A stretch of DNA of 64,000 bases from an uncultured Ruminococcus sp. (lineage in GTDB: Bacteria > Bacillota > Clostridia > Oscillospirales > Acutalibacteraceae), in NCBI GenBank assembly GCA_902787145.1, contig CADAEZ010000001.1, forward strand, positions 1-64,000, read 5' to 3'. The notes beneath the pieces are model-generated. The model searched no databases. It had not been told where the DNA came from and saw nothing but the letters and a program-made list of their open reading frames with translations. The position numbers and the translations under genes were made by a program. Shown here in pieces: positions 46,812 through 59,235 of the stretch (position 1 is the stretch's first letter; every line of letters begins with the position of its first letter).

Positions 46812-48624
46812 ACCCAGACCTCGCAGAGGCCACGGCGGAAAAATGGCTCCCGTCGAAAAGGCTAAGGACTTCAGGGGATCGATAAAGAACCTGATAAAAT
46901 ACATCGGACGCTACAAAATCGCAGTTATTATTGTTATGATTTGCGCGGCACTGTCGACGATTTTCGCGGTAATCGGGCCGAAGATCCTGGGTAACGCGAC
47001 TACCGCCCTCGCAAGTGGCCTGATGATGCAAATTCAGGGTACAGGTACGATTGACCTCGGATACATCGGGATAATACTGCTGATAGTATTGGCGTTGTAC
47101 GGAGTATCCGCCTTGTTTATGTTTGTTCAGGGATGGCTGATGACGGGCGTTACACAGAAAATCTGTTATCGTATGCGTAAGGAAATCTCAGAAAAAATAA
47201 ACCGTATGCCTCTTAAATACTTTGAGAGCAGAACCTACGGCGAAGTGCTGTCGAGAATCACCAACGACGTCGACACGCTCGGAATGGGGCTTAACCAAAG
47301 CATAACCCAGATTATAACCTCGCTGTGTACGGTAGTCGGCACGCTGATTATGATGCTGCTGATTTCGCCTTTGATGACGCTTATCGCGCTTGTAATACTG
47401 CCGGTATCGGCGGTGATTATCGGCGTAATTGTAAAAATTTCGCAGAAGCACTTCCGCGCTCAGCAAGAGGAGCTCGGTAATATCAACGGTATCGTTGAGG
47501 AGAGCTACGGCGGACACCTGATAATAAAGTCGAATAATAAGGAAGCCGAGACAATAGAGGAGTTTGAAAAAACGAACAGAAAGCTCTATAACTCAGCTTG
47601 GAAAAGCCAGTTTTTGTCGGGAATTATGATGCCGCTGATGATGTTTGTCGGCAACCTCGGCTACGCCGCGGTAGCGCTGTCGGGCGGATTGCTGGCGATT
47701 CAGGGCATTATCACAATCGGCGACATCCAGGCGTTTATCCAATATGTCAAGAACTTTACCCAGCCGATCCAGCAGATTTCGCAGGTGATAAACCAGGTGC
47801 AGTCTATGGCAGCGGCGGCGGAGAGAGTTTTTGAGTTTTTAAACGAGGAAGAAGAGGAGCAGACTGTCGAAAATCCGGTCGATGTCGAAAGCGTACGCGG
47901 AGACGTTGAGTTTGAGCACGTACGGTTTGGCTATAACGAGGACAAAATTATCATAAATGATTTTTCGGCGAAGATCAGACAGGGTCAGAGAGTAGCTATC
48001 GTCGGCCCTACGGGAGCCGGAAAGACTACTATGGTCAAGCTGCTTATGCGGTTCTATGACGTAAACTCCGGCGTGATCCGGATTGACGGACACGACATCA
48101 GGGAGTTTAACCGCAGGGAGCTCAGAAACGCAATCGGAATGGTGCTGCAGGATACTTGGCTGTTTAACGGCACGATTATGGAGAACATACGCTACGGCAG
48201 GCTCGAAGCTACGGACGAGGAGGTTGTCGCCGCGGCTAAGGCGGCTCACGCCGACAGGTTTATCCGCACACTGCCGGACGGCTATAAAATGGTGCTTAAC
48301 GAGGACGCTTCTAACGTGAGCCAGGGACAAAAGCAGCTGCTCACAATCGCGAGGGCGATTCTCGCTGATAATCCGATCCTGATACTCGACGAAGCGACCT
48401 CGTCGGTCGACACGCGCACGGAGTCGAGGATTCAGCGCGCTATGAACAACCTGATGAAGGGCAGGACAAGCTTTATCATCGCGCACAGGCTGTCGACAAT
48501 AAAAGACGCCGACCTCATACTGGTGATGAAGGACGGCGACATAATCGAACAGGGTACGCACGAGGAGCTGCTCGGAGAGAAGGGATTCTATTACGAGCTG
48601 TATAACAGTCAGTTTGACTCATAA
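46804..48624 (+). CDS. ABC exporter half-transporter, catalytic partner
   Basis: A 606-residue membrane/ATPase fusion. It has an N-terminal basic, Gly/Pro/Arg-rich extension (PRPRRGHGGKMAP), six helices, then Walker A GPTGAGKTT, signature VSQGQKQLL, Walker B ILILDEATSS and switch IAHRLST, all canonical. The start at 46804 overlaps the upstream gene; a longer frame starting at 46669 reads within that gene and is rejected. The same asymmetric design as the 27.6-31.1 kb pair suggests duplicated exporter systems. Confidence 0.92.
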   Translation: MAEPRPRRGHGGKMAPVEKAKDFRGSIKNLIKYIGRYKIAVIIVMICAALSTIFAVIGPKILGNATTALASGLMMQIQGTGTIDLGYIGIILLIVLALYGVSALFMFVQGWLMTGVTQKICYRMRKEISEKINRMPLKYFESRTYGEVLSRITNDVDTLGMGLNQSITQIITSLCTVVGTLIMMLLISPLMTLIALVILPVSAVIIGVIVKISQKHFRAQQEELGNINGIVEESYGGHLIIKSNNKEAETIEEFEKTNRKLYNSAWKSQFLSGIMMPLMMFVGNLGYAAVALSGGLLAIQGIITIGDIQAFIQYVKNFTQPIQQISQVINQVQSMAAAAERVFEFLNEEEEEQTVENPVDVESVRGDVEFEHVRFGYNEDKIIINDFSAKIRQGQRVAIVGPTGAGKTTMVKLLMRFYDVNSGVIRIDGHDIREFNRRELRNAIGMVLQDTWLFNGTIMENIRYGRLEATDEEVVAAAKAAHADRFIRTLPDGYKMVLNEDASNVSQGQKQLLTIARAILADNPILILDEATSSVDTRTESRIQRAMNNLMKGRTSFIIAHRLSTIKDADLILVMKDGDIIEQGTHEELLGEKGFYYELYNSQFDS

Positions 48625-48652
48625 GCTATGAGAGCCAAAGCCGGTCAGGAGC

Positions 48653-48716
48653 CCTGACAGCCAAAGCCGCCTTTGGAAGCGTTAAGCTTAATTCAAAACG
48701 TCATCAACGGCGGGGA
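48653..48716 (-). repeat. dispersed intergenic repeat, copy B
   Basis: Reverse-complement match to copy A at 22047-22133, sharing CCCGCCGTTGATGACGTT, TTCCAAAGGCGGC and GGCTGTC. It lies just past the ABC exporter stop. Confidence 0.7.
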
Positions 48717-48932
48717 CGAATGTAATGAATAATCAGGAATTGAGCGAGGGTTCAAAGGAAAACTTGCTCTGTTGAAAGAGTTATCCCCGGAAATTGACAC
48801 GCAAGCGTGTAACAATTTCCTTCCCTAGCGGGAGACGGCAACCCTTTTGTCTGCTGCGCAGACATTTCCCCTAGCAGGGGACATAAGTGACAGGGGGATC
48901 CTTAGACAAGCTCAGGATGACGAGTCTTTGAC
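48717..48932. other. hairpin-rich intergenic region
   Basis: Successive perfect hairpins occur: GAAATTG/CAATTTC enclosing ACGC/GCGT (48791-48820), GTCTGC/GCAGAC (48859-48873) and CCCCTA with TAGGGG-like arms. A GGATCCTTAGACAAGCTCAG-type element ending in GATGACG follows (48896-48922). It is non-coding and probably composed of dispersed repeats. The last element resembles one arm of the repeat at 62672-62821. Confidence 0.5.
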
Positions 48933-50123
48933 TTATTTTATCTTTCTTGCTTCGATATAGAAGCGCTTGTCCTCGGCATGTCCCATTGAGAAGGTTTTTC
49001 TCGGCAGGGAGCCGTCCGCTACTATCGCGGGGAAGAGCTCGTTCTTTGCCATTCCGTCGTAGATGAAGCCGAGGGTGTTCGGTTTGCGGCAAAGGTTCTT
49101 TACTACGTTGGAGCCGTGGATGTAGTCTACCTTTACCTCCGGGTGATCCTGAACATAGATGTCTATATACGACTGCAGGGTGCCGATTGGCAGTTTGGCG
49201 GTTTGTTTTACGTGTATACTACCCGATGATGTGGAGGTGATGTAGATAAATCTCTGGTTGGAGCCGCTGCCGTTTTCATCGGTATAGTCGATGAAGCTCT
49301 CGATAAAGTCCTTTTCGTTAATGTTGAAGAGAACTCGGTATATGGGCTCAAACTGGATACTTTCATCGTGGATATTTACTACCTCGACCATAGCGTAACG
49401 CTGGAGGGGGTTTTTGCTTTTGTTATAACATTCCTTGGCGGTGGCGAGGGAGTGGTTGCCGTCGCCAACAGCGAACAGCATTTTGTCCTTTTTGCCCTTG
49501 ATAAGGCGGTTGAGGGCGTTTTGTACCTCGCTTATCATCGCGTCGTTGAGGAGCCAGCCCTTGATTCTGCCGCCGTTCTTCATAAGATTGAAGTCGTAGG
49601 CGAGCTTGTAGTCGTACTTGCGGTTCTTTAGCGGCTCGATTACCGAACGGGTGGGGTCGTCGATCAAAAGCAGGATGTGCGGCATATCGAGCGAGGCGTT
49701 TTCACGTATCGCAACTCTCGGAGGGAGTCGATCCAGCACGGTGGCCTCGGTGGCTCGGATAAGAGCGTCGCTGTCGGGAGTGTAGTCGTACTCCTCCAGA
49801 TCAATTAGTCCGACAATACCGCGGCGGATAGTGTTGTTGGATTCTCTCTCGACGAACATCATCGAGTTTTTGTGTTCCTCAAACACGCCGCTTTCGAGGT
49901 ATTCCTCCATAGTCTTGTTGATTTTGTTGACCTTTTCGCTGTTGTCCTTTTCGAGATAAACCTCGGGGAGAATGATGTTGAGCGCCGAGGGCTTGTCCCC
50001 GACAATGTCCTTGACGTCCTCCCAGTATTCGGGCTCCGAGGTGTACTGATCGCAGGCTACGACAGCCCATTGTTCAAAGTCCTTTTTTGGCAGTAATATA
50101 TCAGCCGGAAAAAAATGTTTCAT
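48933..50123 (-). CDS. DUF1015 family protein
   Basis: A 396-residue cytoplasmic protein matching the DUF1015 family end to end. It has an N-terminal FFPADILLPKKDFEQWAVVACDQYTSEPEYW segment typical of the family, a central HILLLIDDPTRS, and FAVGDGNHSLATAKECY, whose DGNHS motif is shared with ParB/Srx-superfamily kinases such as archaeal SerK. A serine kinase or related phosphotransfer role is possible but not shown. It is monocistronic. The stop lies in sequence next to the repeat-rich gap. Confidence 0.85.
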   Translation of the reverse strand: MKHFFPADILLPKKDFEQWAVVACDQYTSEPEYWEDVKDIVGDKPSALNIILPEVYLEKDNSEKVNKINKTMEEYLESGVFEEHKNSMMFVERESNNTIRRGIVGLIDLEEYDYTPDSDALIRATEATVLDRLPPRVAIRENASLDMPHILLLIDDPTRSVIEPLKNRKYDYKLAYDFNLMKNGGRIKGWLLNDAMISEVQNALNRLIKGKKDKMLFAVGDGNHSLATAKECYNKSKNPLQRYAMVEVVNIHDESIQFEPIYRVLFNINEKDFIESFIDYTDENGSGSNQRFIYITSTSSGSIHVKQTAKLPIGTLQSYIDIYVQDHPEVKVDYIHGSNVVKNLCRKPNTLGFIYDGMAKNELFPAIVADGSLPRKTFSMGHAEDKRFYIEARKIK

Positions 50124-50310
50124 TCTGATTACTCCTCAAGCTAAACAATATATAATAAATATACCATATTTCGCAAAATTTGACAATATTTTCAAGAAGA
50201 AAAAATGATGAAATATAATTACTTTTATAATATGAGGCAATCCCGGGTTTGTTACGGAACAAAAAACGCTTTATCAAGGTGAAATATTCGATAAAAACGC
50301 AATATTTTGA

Positions 50311-50339
50311 TTGAATTTTATCGTAAAATATGATATAGT
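50311..50339 (+). promoter_or_regulatory. promoter of the V-type ATPase operon
   Basis: TTGAAT, 17 nt, TATAGT, about 50 nt before the first gene. Confidence 0.6.
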
Positions 50340-50391
50340 AAAACGGTATGGATGTTTTTATCTATATAAACTTCTAAAAAGGAGTGAAAAT

Positions 50392-50703
50392 ATGGCGAAA
50401 AATATACTTGACGCGGTGCTTGAGGCGGAAGAAAACTCAAAAATCCGCGAAGAACAGGCTAAGAAGGACGGCGAACAGGAGCTGATCCTGGCCAAAAAGC
50501 AGGCAGACGAAATTGTCGCCTCCGCCAAAGCTGCCGCACAAAAGGACGCGGAAGTCCTTTTTGCAAAGGCTAAAAGCGACGCTGACGCTCAGCTGAGCGC
50601 CGCCGCTAAGTCAGCCGGCGAACAATGCGATTCGCTCGCGCAAACGGCTGACAAAAACAGAGAAAGCGTTATCAAAGGAGCGGTGGAGACCGTTCTGCTG
50701 TAA
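50392..50703 (+). CDS. ntpF: V-type ATPase peripheral stalk subunit (NtpF/H type)
   Basis: A 103-residue, Ala/Lys/Glu-rich coiled coil (EEQAKKDGEQELILAKKQAD), typical of the G/H-type peripheral stalk that pairs with subunit E. The ATG at 50392 follows AAAAGGAGTG; the longer frame has no support. It opens a nine-gene operon. Confidence 0.8.
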   Translation: MAKNILDAVLEAEENSKIREEQAKKDGEQELILAKKQADEIVASAKAAAQKDAEVLFAKAKSDADAQLSAAAKSAGEQCDSLAQTADKNRESVIKGAVETVLL

Positions 50704-50738
50704 CACGATTAGCGTAGAATAAGTGTGGTGATAATGAA

Positions 50739-53194
<2,456 letters not shown>

Positions 53195-53231
53195 TAACGA
53201 AAACATCAATATTTTGAAAGGTGGTGTCTGA

Positions 53232-53813
53232 ATGAGCAGCGGAGAGAAAATTATAAACCGCATTAACTCAGATTGCGACGAAGCTGTTAATAAAATCAAC
53301 GCGAATATAAAAGAAAAGCGCGAGGCGATTATCGCCGAGGCGGAAAAAACCGCTGAAAAAGAAAAAGCCGGGATTGAGAAAAAGACTAACGCGAAGCTCA
53401 GTCAGATGAGCGCTTCCGCGCAGAGCCGTTCTCAGCTCGAAATCCGCAATACACTGCTCAAAAAGCGCAGAGAAGAAATCGACAAGACGGTTGACGGTAT
53501 ACTGAGCTATCTGCTTGGACTGCCGGACGGCGAGTACTTTGAGTTTATCTACAAGCTCGCCGCCAAGATTCCGGATTGTGACGGTGAGATTCTTTTAAAC
53601 GCTAAGGATTTGATGAGGAAGCCCGCTGATTTTGAGAACAGGCTAAAGGACGCGGGGTTGAATGTAAGCGTTTGTACCCAGCCTGTAGATATTCAGGGCG
53701 GGTTTGTGCTCAAAAAGGGAAATATCGAGGAAAACCTCGACTTTTCCGCTCTTATATCCTCTAACCGAGACAGTCTTGAGGATTATATTAACCGCGAGCT
53801 CTTTAAGCAGTAA
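53232..53813 (+). CDS. ntpE: V-type ATPase subunit E
   Basis: A 193-residue peripheral stalk subunit. The N-terminal half is a long charged coiled coil (AIIAEAEKTAEKEKAGIEKK) and the globular C-terminal half contacts subunit B; GGFVLKKGNIEENLDFSAL is characteristic. An AAAGGTGGTG site precedes it. Confidence 0.9.
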   Translation: MSSGEKIINRINSDCDEAVNKINANIKEKREAIIAEAEKTAEKEKAGIEKKTNAKLSQMSASAQSRSQLEIRNTLLKKRREEIDKTVDGILSYLLGLPDGEYFEFIYKLAAKIPDCDGEILLNAKDLMRKPADFENRLKDAGLNVSVCTQPVDIQGGFVLKKGNIEENLDFSALISSNRDSLEDYINRELFKQ

Positions 53814-53822
53814 GGAGGAGCT

Positions 53823-54788
53823 ATGGGATTATCATACGAATATTCCGTGGGTTCTGTCAGAGCAAAGGAAAAAGCCCTCTTTACAAAAACCGACATCGAA
53901 CAGCTCCTCGCCTGTAAAAGCGAGAAGGAGCTCACGACGGCGCTTGTGGACAAGGGCTACGGCGAAGGCGGCAACGTTGACGAGGTTATAAGCTTCCACA
54001 CTGAAAAGACGTGGGAATACCTCAGGAGAGTTGCTCCGGATTTTGGGATTTTCAGCCCGTTTTTGATTGAAAACGACATCCATAACCTAAAGGTTGCTCT
54101 CAAGGGCACAATGTCGGCGAGAAAATACTCTCACCTTTTTGTACAACCCTGCCTGATTGATACCGAGGTTATAGTTAAGGCGGTGGAGAACCGCAAGTTC
54201 TCTGCTTTTCCCAAATGGCTGATAAAGCCTGCCGACACGGCGTACGAGCTTTTGTCGCAAAAAGGTGACGCCAGAGAAAGCGACGCTGTTATTGATTCGG
54301 CGGCTATGGCGCGTATGCTCGAAATATCCGAGAGCTATAACTCGGATTTCCTAAAGGAATACTTCAGAACCCTTGTGTTCTATAACAATATAAAAATAGC
54401 GATTCGCAGTACGGCGACCAAGACTGACGCGAAATTCCTCGAAACCGCGTTGACGGAGACAGAGGGTTTCAGAAAGAAAACCGTTATCGAAGCCGCCGTG
54501 AAGGGAAACCTGCTTGATACTCTCGGAAAATTTCCCGAATATGACTGCAAAAAAGCAATGGAAGAATATCAAAAATCACCGTCCGCGTTCGAACGCTTTG
54601 TCGACAATAAGCTGATTGTCGCGGCTAAGGAAAGCTGTAAGCGCGCTAGCGAGGGTATGGAGCCGATTATCGGCTACTACCTCGGATGTGAGGCGGAGAA
54701 AAAGGTTATTCATATAATCGCCAGCGGTATTCGTACCAAGACCGACGACGAAATAATCAGAGAAAGGCTGCGTGAGATTTATGGCTAA
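53823..54788 (+). CDS. ntpC: V-type ATPase subunit C
   Basis: A 321-residue funnel-shaped subunit (equivalent to eukaryotic d) linking the central shaft to the c-ring. The YEYSVGSVRAKEKALF opening and the Tyr/Leu-rich helical repeats, including EPIIGYYLGCEAEKKVI near the end, are typical. It starts 9 nt after ntpE and overlaps ntpG by 8 bp. Confidence 0.92.
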   Translation: MGLSYEYSVGSVRAKEKALFTKTDIEQLLACKSEKELTTALVDKGYGEGGNVDEVISFHTEKTWEYLRRVAPDFGIFSPFLIENDIHNLKVALKGTMSARKYSHLFVQPCLIDTEVIVKAVENRKFSAFPKWLIKPADTAYELLSQKGDARESDAVIDSAAMARMLEISESYNSDFLKEYFRTLVFYNNIKIAIRSTATKTDAKFLETALTETEGFRKKTVIEAAVKGNLLDTLGKFPEYDCKKAMEEYQKSPSAFERFVDNKLIVAAKESCKRASEGMEPIIGYYLGCEAEKKVIHIIASGIRTKTDDEIIRERLREIYG

Positions 54789-55104
54789 GAACATCGCCGT
54801 AATCGGCGACGCGGAAAGCGTAAAGGGCTTTTCCGCCATAGGTATCGACATCTACCCTTGCTCTGAGAGTGATGAGGCGGCAAGGCTGCTGAGGAATATT
54901 GCCGACAGCGAAACCTACGCCATCATCTACCTCACCGAGGAGGTCTACGGCAATACGGCAAAGGAGCGCTTGAGATATGAGGAGAAGCTTATTCCCGCGA
55001 TTATCCCTCTGCCCTCGGTTACGGGCAATATGGGTACCGGAAGAAAACGCCTCTCATCTTTTGTCGAAAAGGCGGTAGGCTCCGACATTATTTTCAACAA
55101 CTGA
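54781..55104 (+). CDS. ntpG: V-type ATPase subunit F
   Basis: A 107-residue central-stalk subunit with a Rossmann-like core: [19 protein letters not shown], then [13 protein letters not shown] and [17 protein letters not shown]. The ATG at 54781 is chosen; a GTG three codons upstream lies in the ntpC coding end. Confidence 0.9.
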   Translation: MAKNIAVIGDAESVKGFSAIGIDIYPCSESDEAARLLRNIADSETYAIIYLTEEVYGNTAKERLRYEEKLIPAIIPLPSVTGNMGTGRKRLSSFVEKAVGSDIIFNN

Positions 55105-55114
55105 GGTGAAAAGT

Positions 55115-56869
55115 TTGAAAACAGGAATTATTTCTAAGGTCGCGGGACCGCTGGTTATCGCCGACGGTATGCGCGACGCTAATATGTTTGACGTTGTAAG
55201 GGTAAGCGAGCAGAAGCTTATCGGAGAAATAATAGAAATGCACGGCGAGAGGGCCTCGATCCAGGTTTATGAGGAGACATCCGGTCTCGGCCCCGGAGAA
55301 AAGGTAGAGTCCACCGGAGCTCCGCTTTCGGTAGAGCTCGGCCCCGGACTTATCGGCGCGATCTACGACGGAATCCAGCGTCCTCTTAACGAGATTATGA
55401 AGGTCGCCGGTACAAACCTCACACGAGGAGTGGATGTTCCGTCGCTCGACCATGACAAAAAGTGGAAGTTTACTCCGTGCGTAAAGGAAGGTGACAAGGT
55501 TAAGTCCGGCGATGTGCTCGGCACGGTTCAGGAGACCGCCGCCGTACTGCACAAAATCCTTGTGCCTAATAAGCTTGAGGGTACTGTAACAAGTATAAAG
55601 GAAGGCGAGTTTACAATCGACGAGGTTGTTGCCGAGGTAGAAGGAACCGGCGTGAAGATGTATACGACCTGGCCGGTACGTGTGGGCAGACCTTATAAGA
55701 AAAAGCTCTCGCCGGATATACTGCTGACAACAGGCCAGAGACCGATCGATACGCTTTTCCCGCTCGCAAAGGGCGGCGTAGCGGCTGTACCGGGACCCTT
55801 TGGTTCGGGTAAAACAGTCGTACAGCACCAGCTCGCCAAGTGGGCTGCCGCCGACATCATCGTGTATATCGGCTGCGGAGAGCGCGGTAACGAGATGACA
55901 GACGTTCTCAACGAGTTCCCGGAGCTAAAGGATCCGAGAACCGGCAACTCGCTGATGGAGAGAACCGTACTTATCGCCAACACCTCCGATATGCCGGTCG
56001 CGGCTCGTGAGGCTTCTATTTATACAGGAATCACAATCGCCGAGTACTTCCGCGATATGGGATACACAGTAGCGCTTATGGCGGACTCAACCTCGCGTTG
56101 GGCGGAGGCGCTTCGAGAGATGTCCGGACGACTGGAGGAAATGCCCGGTGAGGAAGGATATCCCGCATACCTCGGCTCGAGACTTGCTCAGTTCTACGAG
56201 AGAGCCGGACGAGTAATCGTTAACGGTACGGAGGATACCGAGGGCGCGCTCTCAGTAATCGGAGCCGTATCACCTCCGGGCGGAGATATCTCGGAGCCGG
56301 TATCACAGGCTACGCTTAGAATTGTAAAGGTATTCTGGGGTCTTGACGCTAACCTCGCGTACAAGAGACATTTCCCGGCGATTAACTGGCTGACGAGCTA
56401 CTCCTTGTACACCGATCAGCTTGAAGGATGGTTTAAGGAAAACGCCGCCGAGGACTTTATGGAGCTCAGGGGCAGGCTTATGGCTCTGCTTCAGGACGAG
56501 GCGGAGCTTGAGGAAATCGTAAACCTCGTAGGTATGGACGCTCTCTCGGCGTCTGACCGTCTTAAGCTGGAGACAGCGCGTTCAATCCGTGAGGACTACC
56601 TGCACCAGAACGCCTTTGACCCGACAGATACATACACCTCGCTCAAAAAGCAGGTGCTTATGATGAGAACTATTCTCAGCTATTATGATAAGGCAGGCGA
56701 CGCTCTCGACGGCGGCGCGGATATCGAGATGCTCGTAAATATCCCCGTAAGAGAGAGAATCGGCCGTTATAAATATGAACCCGAAGATAAGATTGACGCG
56801 GAGTTCGAGTCTATTCAGGCTCAGCTTGACAAGGAAATCGCGGACGTACTGGAAAGGAGTGAGGACTGA
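55115..56869 (+). CDS. ntpA: V-type ATPase catalytic subunit A
   Basis: A 584-residue catalytic ATPase subunit. Walker A is GPFGSGKT (about 227-234), with the A-type insert before it and the catalytic region [10 protein letters not shown] and [14 protein letters not shown] downstream. The TTG at 55115 is preferred over the GTG at 55106 because GAGGTG is the ribosome site and the GTG lies inside it. It ends by overlapping ntpB by one base. Confidence 0.97.
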   Translation: MKTGIISKVAGPLVIADGMRDANMFDVVRVSEQKLIGEIIEMHGERASIQVYEETSGLGPGEKVESTGAPLSVELGPGLIGAIYDGIQRPLNEIMKVAGTNLTRGVDVPSLDHDKKWKFTPCVKEGDKVKSGDVLGTVQETAAVLHKILVPNKLEGTVTSIKEGEFTIDEVVAEVEGTGVKMYTTWPVRVGRPYKKKLSPDILLTTGQRPIDTLFPLAKGGVAAVPGPFGSGKTVVQHQLAKWAAADIIVYIGCGERGNEMTDVLNEFPELKDPRTGNSLMERTVLIANTSDMPVAAREASIYTGITIAEYFRDMGYTVALMADSTSRWAEALREMSGRLEEMPGEEGYPAYLGSRLAQFYERAGRVIVNGTEDTEGALSVIGAVSPPGGDISEPVSQATLRIVKVFWGLDANLAYKRHFPAINWLTSYSLYTDQLEGWFKENAAEDFMELRGRLMALLQDEAELEEIVNLVGMDALSASDRLKLETARSIREDYLHQNAFDPTDTYTSLKKQVLMMRTILSYYDKAGDALDGGADIEMLVNIPVRERIGRYKYEPEDKIDAEFESIQAQLDKEIADVLERSED

Positions 56870-58242
56870 TGCCAAAGGAATACCGCACTATACAGGAGGT
56901 CGCCGGCCCGCTTATGATGGTAAGCGACGTTGACGACGTAAAGTATGACGAGCTCGGCGAAATCGAGCTTCCGAGCGGCGAGACCCGTCGCTGCAAGGTG
57001 CTTGAGGTTAACGGCAGCAACGCGCTTGTGCAGCTGTTTGAATCGGCCGCGGGTATCAACCTCGCGGGCTCCAAGGTACGCTTTCTCGGCAGGTCGATGG
57101 AGCTTCCGGTTTCTCCCGATATGCTTTCGCGAGTATTTGACGGACTCGGAAATCCTATCGACGACGGCCCCGCCCTCATCCCCGAAAAACGTATGGACAT
57201 CAACGGTACGCCGATGAACCCGGCGGCCAGAAACTATCCGCAGGAGTTTATCCAGACAGGCGTATCGGCGATTGACGGACTTAACACCCTTGTAAGAGGT
57301 CAGAAGCTGCCTATCTTTTCGGCTTCGGGACTTCCGCACGCTCAGCTCGCAGCTCAGATTGCGCGTCAGGCGGCTGTAAGGGGCAAGGACGAGCAGTTTG
57401 CCGTTGTATTCGCGGCTATGGGTATCACCTTTGAGGAGAGCGACTACTTTATACAGTCCTTTAAGGAGACGGGCGCGATTGACAGAACCGTAATGTTCGT
57501 AAACCTAGCCAACGACCCGGCTATTGAGCGTATCGCCACTCCGCGAATGGCGCTTACCGCGGCGGAGTATCTGGCGTTTGACCTTGGGATGCACGTGCTC
57601 GTTATTATGACCGATATCACAAACTACGCGGACGCTCTGCGTGAGGTTTCGGCGGCTCGTAAAGAGGTTCCGGGACGACGCGGATATCCCGGATATATGT
57701 ACACCGACCTCGCGACTCTGTATGAGAGAGCCGGACGACTGAGGGGCAAGGACGGATCTATTACACTGATTCCGATTCTGACAATGCCCGAGGACGACAA
57801 GACCCATCCGATTCCCGACCTTACAGGCTATATCACAGAGGGACAGATTATCCTCTCGCGTGAGCTGTACAGAAAGGGTATCACACCTCCGATAGACGTT
57901 CTGCCGTCGCTTTCGAGACTAAAGGACAAGGGTATCGGACCCGACCGTACACGTAAGGATCACGCGGCTACAATGAACCAGCTTTTTGCGGCTTATGCAA
58001 GAGGTAAGGACGCGCGTGAGCTTATGGTTATTCTCGGTGAGGCGGCGCTCACCGATATGGATAAGAAGTACGCTGAATTTGCCGAGGCGTTCGAGCGTCA
58101 GTACGTAAGCCAGGGATATGACGCCAACCGCTCGATCGAGGAAACTCTCGACATCGGCTGGAAGTTGCTCGAAATCCTGCCGCGCTCCGAGCTAAAGAGA
58201 ATCAAGGACGATATGCTTGATGAGTTCTACGGAAAGGCGTAA
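56869..58242 (+). CDS. ntpB: V-type ATPase regulatory subunit B
   Basis: A 457-residue non-catalytic nucleotide-binding subunit. As expected for B it lacks a P-loop: the region reads [17 protein letters not shown]. It keeps the arginine-finger region [18 protein letters not shown] and [17 protein letters not shown]. With A it forms the A3B3 hexamer. Confidence 0.97.
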   Translation: MPKEYRTIQEVAGPLMMVSDVDDVKYDELGEIELPSGETRRCKVLEVNGSNALVQLFESAAGINLAGSKVRFLGRSMELPVSPDMLSRVFDGLGNPIDDGPALIPEKRMDINGTPMNPAARNYPQEFIQTGVSAIDGLNTLVRGQKLPIFSASGLPHAQLAAQIARQAAVRGKDEQFAVVFAAMGITFEESDYFIQSFKETGAIDRTVMFVNLANDPAIERIATPRMALTAAEYLAFDLGMHVLVIMTDITNYADALREVSAARKEVPGRRGYPGYMYTDLATLYERAGRLRGKDGSITLIPILTMPEDDKTHPIPDLTGYITEGQIILSRELYRKGITPPIDVLPSLSRLKDKGIGPDRTRKDHAATMNQLFAAYARGKDARELMVILGEAALTDMDKKYAEFAEAFERQYVSQGYDANRSIEETLDIGWKLLEILPRSELKRIKDDMLDEFYGKA

Positions 58243-58245
58243 GCT

Positions 58246-58905
58246 ATGGCAGTAATGAACGTAAACCCCACGCGGATGCAGCTGACTAAGCTTAAAAAGC
58301 AGCTTAAAACCGCCGTGCGAGGACATAAAATGCTCAAGGATAAGCGCGACGAGCTTATGAGGCAGTTCCTTGAACTTGTAAGAGAGACCAAGGATTTGCG
58401 CGAAAAGGTTGAGGCTGAGCTCGAAAACAGCAACAACCACTTCGTCAACGCCAGCGCTGTTATGAGCAAAGAAGCGCTTGACGCGTCGCTGATGTCGCCT
58501 AAACAGCAGGTGAACATCGAGACGACCTCCAAGAACGTAATGAGCGTCGAGATTCCGCAGTTCGAATCCTCGGCGAGAACGTCCGACAGCGGAGACATAT
58601 TTCCCTATGGCTTCGCGTTTACGTCCTTTGAGCTTGACGACGCGATTGTATCGCTCAACAACGTCCTGCCGGATCTTATAAAGCTGGCTCAGTACGAGAA
58701 AAGCTGTGAGCTTATGTCGGCGGAAATCGAAAAAACGCGCCGAAGGGTTAATTCTTTGGAGCACGTAATGATTCCGCGCTATCAGGACACAATAAAATAT
58801 ATTTCGATGAAGCTTGAAGAAAACGACCGATCCAGCCGTACAAGGCTGATGAAGGTCAAGGATATGCTCCTCGACAAGGCGCATAACTATTCGGGCAAAC
58901 AATAA
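58246..58905 (+). CDS. ntpD: V-type ATPase central shaft subunit D
   Basis: A 219-residue rotor subunit made of two long helices (MNVNPTRMQLTKLKKQLKTA at the start and SCELMSAEIEKTRRRVNSLE at the end), the classic D-subunit antiparallel coiled coil. It is the last gene of the operon, followed by a terminator. Confidence 0.95.
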   Translation: MAVMNVNPTRMQLTKLKKQLKTAVRGHKMLKDKRDELMRQFLELVRETKDLREKVEAELENSNNHFVNASAVMSKEALDASLMSPKQQVNIETTSKNVMSVEIPQFESSARTSDSGDIFPYGFAFTSFELDDAIVSLNNVLPDLIKLAQYEKSCELMSAEIEKTRRRVNSLEHVMIPRYQDTIKYISMKLEENDRSSRTRLMKVKDMLLDKAHNYSGKQ

Positions 58906-58914
58906 GACGTATAG

Positions 58915-58936
58915 CGGCCGGTGAATAAACCGGCCG
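58915..58936 (+). terminator. terminator of the V-ATPase operon
   Basis: GC-rich 8-bp arms CGGCCGGT and ACCGGCCG, then TTTT. Confidence 0.85.
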
Positions 58937-58984
58937 TTTTGTTGCGTTATATCGTGTTTTGCGCTGTTTAGTAAGAAAAAGTGA

Positions 58985-59013
58985 TTGACATTATATCCTC
59001 TTGATATTATAAT
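58985..59013 (+). promoter_or_regulatory. consensus promoter of the Ig-like protein gene
   Basis: TTGACA, 17 nt, TATAAT. The start is expected about 215 nt ahead of the gene, leaving a long leader. Confidence 0.75.
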
Positions 59014-59235
59014 ATAATATGTACTTGTGTACATTATTTTTCTTGATTCGATAAAAAAATGCTACAAACTGTATAATCGTGTTATGATGTTTGTTATAAT
59101 CCGATTTTGATATAGCAGTAGCTTCTATCGAACAAGAATTTTATTGCCCGCTCAGTTGCGCCCTGCGAGCGCACGAGCGATGGCTGAAAAATCATACGCA
59201 CTTTTAGCGCGTAAGCTTTTTAAGGAGGAAAATTT
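59014..59235 (+). other. long untranslated leader
   Basis: The first part is AT-rich with a second weak TATAAT-like box near 59094. The middle holds the dispersed repeat, and the end carries GCGCGTAAGC-type inverted sequence before AAGGAGG. No known RNA family is recognised. Confidence 0.4.
59144..59172 (+). repeat. dispersed copy of the island-edge repeat
   Basis: TTGCCCGCTCAGTTGCGCCC and the next bases match 36273-36295 with one change. The CTTTCTTGTAA half is absent here. Confidence 0.7.

Noticed and set aside
45447..46904. A long open frame on the minus strand inside the ABC exporter gene
   Set aside because: It lies wholly antisense to a gene with canonical domains, has no ribosome site and no homology.
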